NCBI GenBank assembly: GCA_014376695.1
Contig: JACMRA010000008.1
Span: 24,685-88,684 of the forward strand
Reading direction: 5' to 3'
Source of the DNA: Minisyncoccota bacterium
GTDB lineage: Bacteria > Patescibacteriota > JACMRA01
DNA length: 64,000 nt
The notes beneath the pieces were generated by a model that had not been told where the DNA came from, made no database searches, and was given only the letters and a program-made list of their open reading frames with translations. The position numbers and the translations under genes are program-made. Positions 60,365 to 64,000 of the stretch are shown one piece after another. Positions within the stretch are counted from its first letter, which is position 1, and each line of letters starts with the position of its first letter.

Positions 60365-63300
60365 ATGGTCGTAAATGTACTCGGCAGAAATATTGATTTC
60401 CCTAGTCAACTAATTAAATTAGTTGCAAGTTTATTGATCGGCGTTTGCCTAGTATCAACTCTCGTTGGGGTTACTGTAACTGCGGCCGAGTTCAATTTGA
60501 CAACCGCTGTTAGCTACAACTCTGCTCCAGCTGTTAGTCCATTGACACTCAACACAATGACGCCATTTACCTATTACATTAATTATGCTTGCCAATCGAC
60601 CGTTGGCGACTGTCAAGGTAATACAATTGTCGTAGATCTTCCCAAAATTCAACCAATCAATGAAACTCTGCCAGTTGGTGTAAGTAAAGTCTACGATTCT
60701 AACACTGATAAATATACGCTTACTTTTAATAACTCTATACTTTCGGGAACTACAGGTCAAATCGGCATCAATATGCAAATTCGGGAGTTTGGGGTATACC
60801 AAGGAGAATCCCTACCGATTCAGGTAAGCACAATTAGCGGGGGTAATCCAGCAGAAACCTATCCTAGTCAAACTTTTACTCTAAATCCTGGTAATGGTCT
60901 AATACGTGCCGACGGATTGTTGATCGAGAAGATAATGGGCGATCCTAATCAGTATATTATCAATGGAGTAGCAAATTACACGGCGGAACTCAAAGTCAAT
61001 TCTAATGATATTAATGACATTAATAATGTTGAAATATTAGATAATTTGCCAGTTAATACTAATTTGACTCAAGTTAAGCTTGTACTTGTTCCTGGTGGTG
61101 CATTTCCCCCATCGATAACCCCTACAGTTGAATATCAAACGGATATAAACGCCACTTGGACAACTATGCCGGTTCTCATTGGGCAAGACCAATGGTTTGA
61201 TATTTCTACCCTTGGCCTCGCTGCTGGCGATAGAGTAAAAGCCGTTAGAGTAAAGATTCCCAATCTCCCTGCCGAATCTATCCCACCTAATTACAAAACA
61301 ATTTCACTACAACTCAAAGGCGAGGTTATAAGTCCGACTGAGGGAATAGTAGTCAATAATTGTGGAGATATTACGGGGATTAATAGCTTAACTAGTCAGG
61401 TCTACACTAATCAATCTTGCGCCACAGTAACTTATGCCACTCCAATCAAAGCATTAAAATATTACTTCGAAAAATACACCGACGCTAATAATCCATCATC
61501 TCCCGGGGATATTGCAAGAACAAGTTTGTTCTTTCGAATGGATCCAAACTTCGCCCTACCAGTAATTGATCCTGTTATGTATGATTTGCTACCAGCGGGT
61601 CAAATATTAGAAGAAGGCCCAATGACGATAGGAGGTGGTGGAAATTGCATACTCTGGTATTGTGTAGCTGATAGTAATTATACATCAATTATGGGGCCAA
61701 TAGTTACTAAGACACCCAACTATAATAATACGGGCCGAACACTGCTTAAATTTGACTGGAGTGGGGCTAGTAGCTTGACACTGGATGGACTAGCAACTAA
61801 CCCTGCCAAAGCCAATTTGACAGCTCTGCGAGTATTTTTCAAGGTGAAGCTTGATCCGACATTAACCCGAACTACGCTCACCAATATTGGCTACGGTGAT
61901 TCGGCCAACACTGAAACTAAAGGCCCTGGATACTGTACCAATGAAACCAATAATGGTACAGATGACATTTATGACGTTAATGGTAATGGGTCTGTGATAG
62001 ATAGGATTTGTCGGGATTTTAAAAATACCAATGTCCTCCCTCCTCCAGGATCCTCAGAGCTAAACTCAATCAAATACGTCAAAGGTGATCTTGATACAGT
62101 TTATAGTAAGTATCCTGATGTAGGAAATGTAACAAGTGGTGGTAATATTGATTATCGAATCGCCATTAGCAACCCTGCGGGAGCGGTCAAGGATTTGGAT
62201 ATTTATGACATATTTCCATCTCTTGGAGATAGAGGTGTGGTTAGTCCAGAGCTTCGATACTCATCTTGGCGTCCATTTCTCAAGGCACCAATTAGTTTGC
62301 CAGCCGGGGTTACAGGTACTGTTTATTATACAACCGTTAATGATCCATGTCGCGACGCATTATCTTCAAACGGTATAACCCCATTCCCAACGGGTTGTAA
62401 TCCAGCTGGTTGGTCAACAGCCCCTCCTTCTCTTATCGGCACTACCACTGGGGTTCGATTCGACTTGACTGGGTACACGATACCCAACGGTGGAAGCATC
62501 GAAATTAACTATCAGATGAAGGCTGCCACTAACAGTAGTTTTAACAATACAGTGGCCTGGAATTCTTTTGGTTATGTTTCTACAAGTGTTGCCAGCGGTC
62601 TTAAACTATTGCCATCCGAACCTGTAAAAGTTGGTATTAAGTATTTTGCAACAGATTTGTTTAGTCTAGGTAATCGAGTATGGATTGATACCGATAAAGA
62701 TGGACTCCTCAACAATGGAGAAACAGGAATTGACGGAGTCAAAGTTAATTTACTGGACAGCGCTGGAGCTGCGGTTTTGGATGGGACTGGACAACCGACC
62801 ACTACGTTGACGGCTAGCGGTGGATATTATCGATTCGACAATCTTGCTACAGGGGACTATATTGCCGAGATTCCTGCAAGTAATTTTGTAGGCAGTGGCC
62901 TACTTACTGGTTACGTCTCTAGCCCAATTGATGAAGTTGTGGCTAATAATGATATCGACGGGAATGACAATGGAATTGGTGAACTTAACACGGTCGCAGG
63001 TATCAAAAGCTCAATAATCACGCTCGCCAAACCAGAACCCTTGGGTGAAACAGATCTAGTCGCCGGTGCTAATCCACAAGGAGGTGCCGACGATCTAGGT
63101 AATATGACTTTGGATTTTGGTTTTTATAAATTAGCCACTATTACTGGTAAGATATTTTTGGATTCCAATAACAACGGTATCCAAGATGGAACCGAACCTA
63201 ATACTACAGTTGGTAATCCAATCCCTGCTGGAACTACGGTTACTATAACTGATACGACAACTCCAGCTATTACCTTTACAGCGATTATTAATACAGATGG

Positions 63301-64000
63301 TACTTATAGTCAAAATGTTCCGGATGGAACTTATACTGTTACGGTGGCTGCACCGGCAGCCTACACCATTACTGGCGGTTCTAATCCAACAACAGTTACC
63401 GCAAGTCTTGCCGCCGCAGTAGATGCAGGTCTGGACGGTCTCTACAATCCTGCCACCATCACCGGTCAGATCTTCCTAGATCCTAACAACAACGGTATCC
63501 AAGATGGAACCGAACCTAATACTACTCTTGGTAATCCAATCCCTGCTGGAACTACGGTTACTATAACTGATACCACAACGCCAGCTATTACCTTTACGGC
63601 AGTAATCAACACTAATGGAACTTACAGCCAAAGTCTTCCTGCTGGAACTTACGCGGTTACAGTAGTTGCCCCAGTTGGTTACACCATTACTGGAAGTCCA
63701 CTATCTAATCCAACAACAGTTACAGTCACTCCAGGGTCTTCAGTCAGCACTGGCAAAGACGGACTCTACAATCCTGCCACCATCACCGGTCAGATCTTCC
63801 TAGATCCAAACAACAACGGTATCCAAGATGGAACAGAACCTAATACCACTCTTGGAAACCCAATCCCAGCTGGAACTACAGTTACTATTACTGATACCAC
63901 AACTCCAGCTATTACTTTTACAGCTCTTCTTAATACTAATGGAACTTACAGTCAAAGTATTCCAGCTGGAACTTATAGTGTTACCGTTGTAGCTCCTATT
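60365..64000 (+). CDS. Giant surface adhesin with DUF11-like, SdrD-B and tandem repeat domains (3' end outside window)
   Basis: 1212 codons, open to the window edge. A signal/TM segment lies at about 15-43 (ending VTVTAAEF). Several beta-sandwich domains with DUF11-like features cover about 45-760. An SdrD-B-type Ca-binding domain at about 765-920 contains LGNRVWIDTDKDGLLNNGET. Then come tandem repeats of 106-108 residues (63134 onward), each opening ITGxIFLDxNNNGIQDGTEP. The composition (Thr, Asn, Gly, Val rich; few charged residues) is that of large CPR surface proteins and Gram-positive SdrD adhesins. A C-terminal sorting signal would lie beyond the window. It probably mediates attachment to a host cell, by inference. 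Confidence 0.85.
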   Translation, partial: MVVNVLGRNIDFPSQLIKLVASLLIGVCLVSTLVGVTVTAAEFNLTTAVSYNSAPAVSPLTLNTMTPFTYYINYACQSTVGDCQGNTIVVDLPKIQPINETLPVGVSKVYDSNTDKYTLTFNNSILSGTTGQIGINMQIREFGVYQGESLPIQVSTISGGNPAETYPSQTFTLNPGNGLIRADGLLIEKIMGDPNQYIINGVANYTAELKVNSNDINDINNVEILDNLPVNTNLTQVKLVLVPGGAFPPSITPTVEYQTDINATWTTMPVLIGQDQWFDISTLGLAAGDRVKAVRVKIPNLPAESIPPNYKTISLQLKGEVISPTEGIVVNNCGDITGINSLTSQVYTNQSCATVTYATPIKALKYYFEKYTDANNPSSPGDIARTSLFFRMDPNFALPVIDPVMYDLLPAGQILEEGPMTIGGGGNCILWYCVADSNYTSIMGPIVTKTPNYNNTGRTLLKFDWSGASSLTLDGLATNPAKANLTALRVFFKVKLDPTLTRTTLTNIGYGDSANTETKGPGYCTNETNNGTDDIYDVNGNGSVIDRICRDFKNTNVLPPPGSSELNSIKYVKGDLDTVYSKYPDVGNVTSGGNIDYRIAISNPAGAVKDLDIYDIFPSLGDRGVVSPELRYSSWRPFLKAPISLPAGVTGTVYYTTVNDPCRDALSSNGITPFPTGCNPAGWSTAPPSLIGTTTGVRFDLTGYTIPNGGSIEINYQMKAATNSSFNNTVAWNSFGYVSTSVASGLKLLPSEPVKVGIKYFATDLFSLGNRVWIDTDKDGLLNNGETGIDGVKVNLLDSAGAAVLDGTGQPTTTLTASGGYYRFDNLATGDYIAEIPASNFVGSGLLTGYVSSPIDEVVANNDIDGNDNGIGELNTVAGIKSSIITLAKPEPLGETDLVAGANPQGGADDLGNMTLDFGFYKLATITGKIFLDSNNNGIQDGTEPNTTVGNPIPAGTTVTITDTTTPAITFTAIINTDGTYSQNVPDGTYTVTVAAPAAYTITGGSNPTTVTASLAAAVDAGLDGLYNPATITGQIFLDPNNNGIQDGTEPNTTLGNPIPAGTTVTITDTTTPAITFTAVINTNGTYSQSLPAGTYAVTVVAPVGYTITGSPLSNPTTVTVTPGSSVSTGKDGLYNPATITGQIFLDPNNNGIQDGTEPNTTLGNPIPAGTTVTITDTTTPAITFTALLNTNGTYSQSIPAGTYSVTVVAPI
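63134..64000 (+). repeat. Tandem 318/324-bp coding repeats in the adhesin
   Basis: Unit 1 is 63134-63451 (106 codons), unit 2 is 63452-63775 (108 codons), and unit 3 starts at 63776 and is cut by the window edge. Units 2 and 3 are almost identical in DNA over long stretches, while unit 1 is more diverged at synonymous sites. This points to recent expansion on the 3' side. Confidence 0.88.

Noticed and set aside
60455-60802. ORF on the minus strand inside the adhesin
   Set aside because: It is a shadow of the adhesin frame, which is open for 1212 codons with a signal segment and clear domains.
1-64000. Reassigned UGA codon, as in Gracilibacteria/Absconditabacteria
   Set aside because: TGA is rare as a stop but ends thrS (37885-37883) at the expected position. 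Long genes run without in-frame TGA, so the standard bacterial code holds.
1-64000. CRISPR array, insertion sequences or prophage
   Set aside because: No short regularly spaced repeats, transposase motifs or phage structural genes were seen. The only tandem repeats are the coding repeats of the adhesin.

Overview
This 64 kb window comes from a low-GC bacterium of the Patescibacteria / Candidate Phyla Radiation (CPR). Three things point there. The lone 16S rRNA gene has the CPR-type reading CAGCAGCAGCGG where most bacteria have CAGCMGCCGCGG, and CCGTGTAGTC in place of CCTGGTAGTC. There are many small surface and pilin-like genes and almost no biosynthetic genes. Ordinary bacterial operons are broken up. 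I cannot name the CPR group. The genetic code is standard: nearly all genes end in TAA or TAG, but thrS ends in a real TGA. Genes lack visible Shine-Dalgarno sequences although the 16S 3' end keeps CCTCC. Promoters usually read TTGACA or TTGTCA, then 17 bp, then an AT-rich -10.

Layout. 0-10 kb: a sortase-like protein whose nucleophile Cys reads as Ser, rpmH-rnpA, a small heat-shock protein with an inverted-repeat promoter, pilin-like membrane proteins, tRNA-Gln, a FemX-like transferase, a short RecO-like protein, a protein O-mannosyltransferase, hrcA and rnc. 10.5-12.8 kb: a DEAD/DEAH helicase with five C-terminal W-rich repeats, cut by one in-frame TAA. 13-24 kb: rpsJ-rplC, rpsT, clpP, an M29-like peptidase, secE, an M23 hydrolase, nusA, an LCP protein and an MFS exporter. 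24-34 kb: MurJ, a pilin-like protein and a calcium-repeat surface protein, then valS, tRNA-Lys, a ligA fragment, a PEGA-domain protein and rplD. 34-45 kb: pheS, ybaB, thrS, a HAD phosphatase, aspS, a broken endonuclease/phosphatase-like gene bracketed by a 58-bp direct repeat, and an alpha/beta hydrolase. 44.6-50.3 kb: khpA, rpsP, rpsK, rpmE, a GT2 synthase, a free-standing GluRS anticodon-binding domain, a Nudix hydrolase and rplB. 50.4-52.4 kb: a solitary 16S rRNA gene inside a long processing stem. 52.6-60 kb: dnaN, small membrane proteins, def, half a transketolase, rplT, rpmF, nusB and three tRNAs. 60.4 kb to the end: the 5' part of a giant adhesin with SdrD-B and tandem 106-108 residue repeats.

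The most unusual feature is a group of remodelled aminoacyl-tRNA synthetases within 21 kb. ValRS carries a complete GNAT acetyltransferase domain spliced into the region between its editing and catalytic halves. ThrRS has lost its TGS domain and carries a Nudix hydrolase spliced into its editing domain. GluRS is represented only by its anticodon-binding domain as a separate gene. The insertions in ValRS and ThrRS leave the recognisable aminoacylation motifs, and ThrRS keeps its editing motifs.

How the genes fit together. Ribosome and translation genes (S10, L3, L4, L2, S20, S16, S11, L31, L34, L20, L32, 16S, five tRNAs, four synthetases, Def) are scattered as single genes or pairs. A second theme is the cell envelope: MurJ, FemX, LCP, M23, GT2, PMT, sortase-like, VirB2-like pilins, PEGA/TSP3 proteins and the adhesin. 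That matches an epibiotic lifestyle, which is inference.
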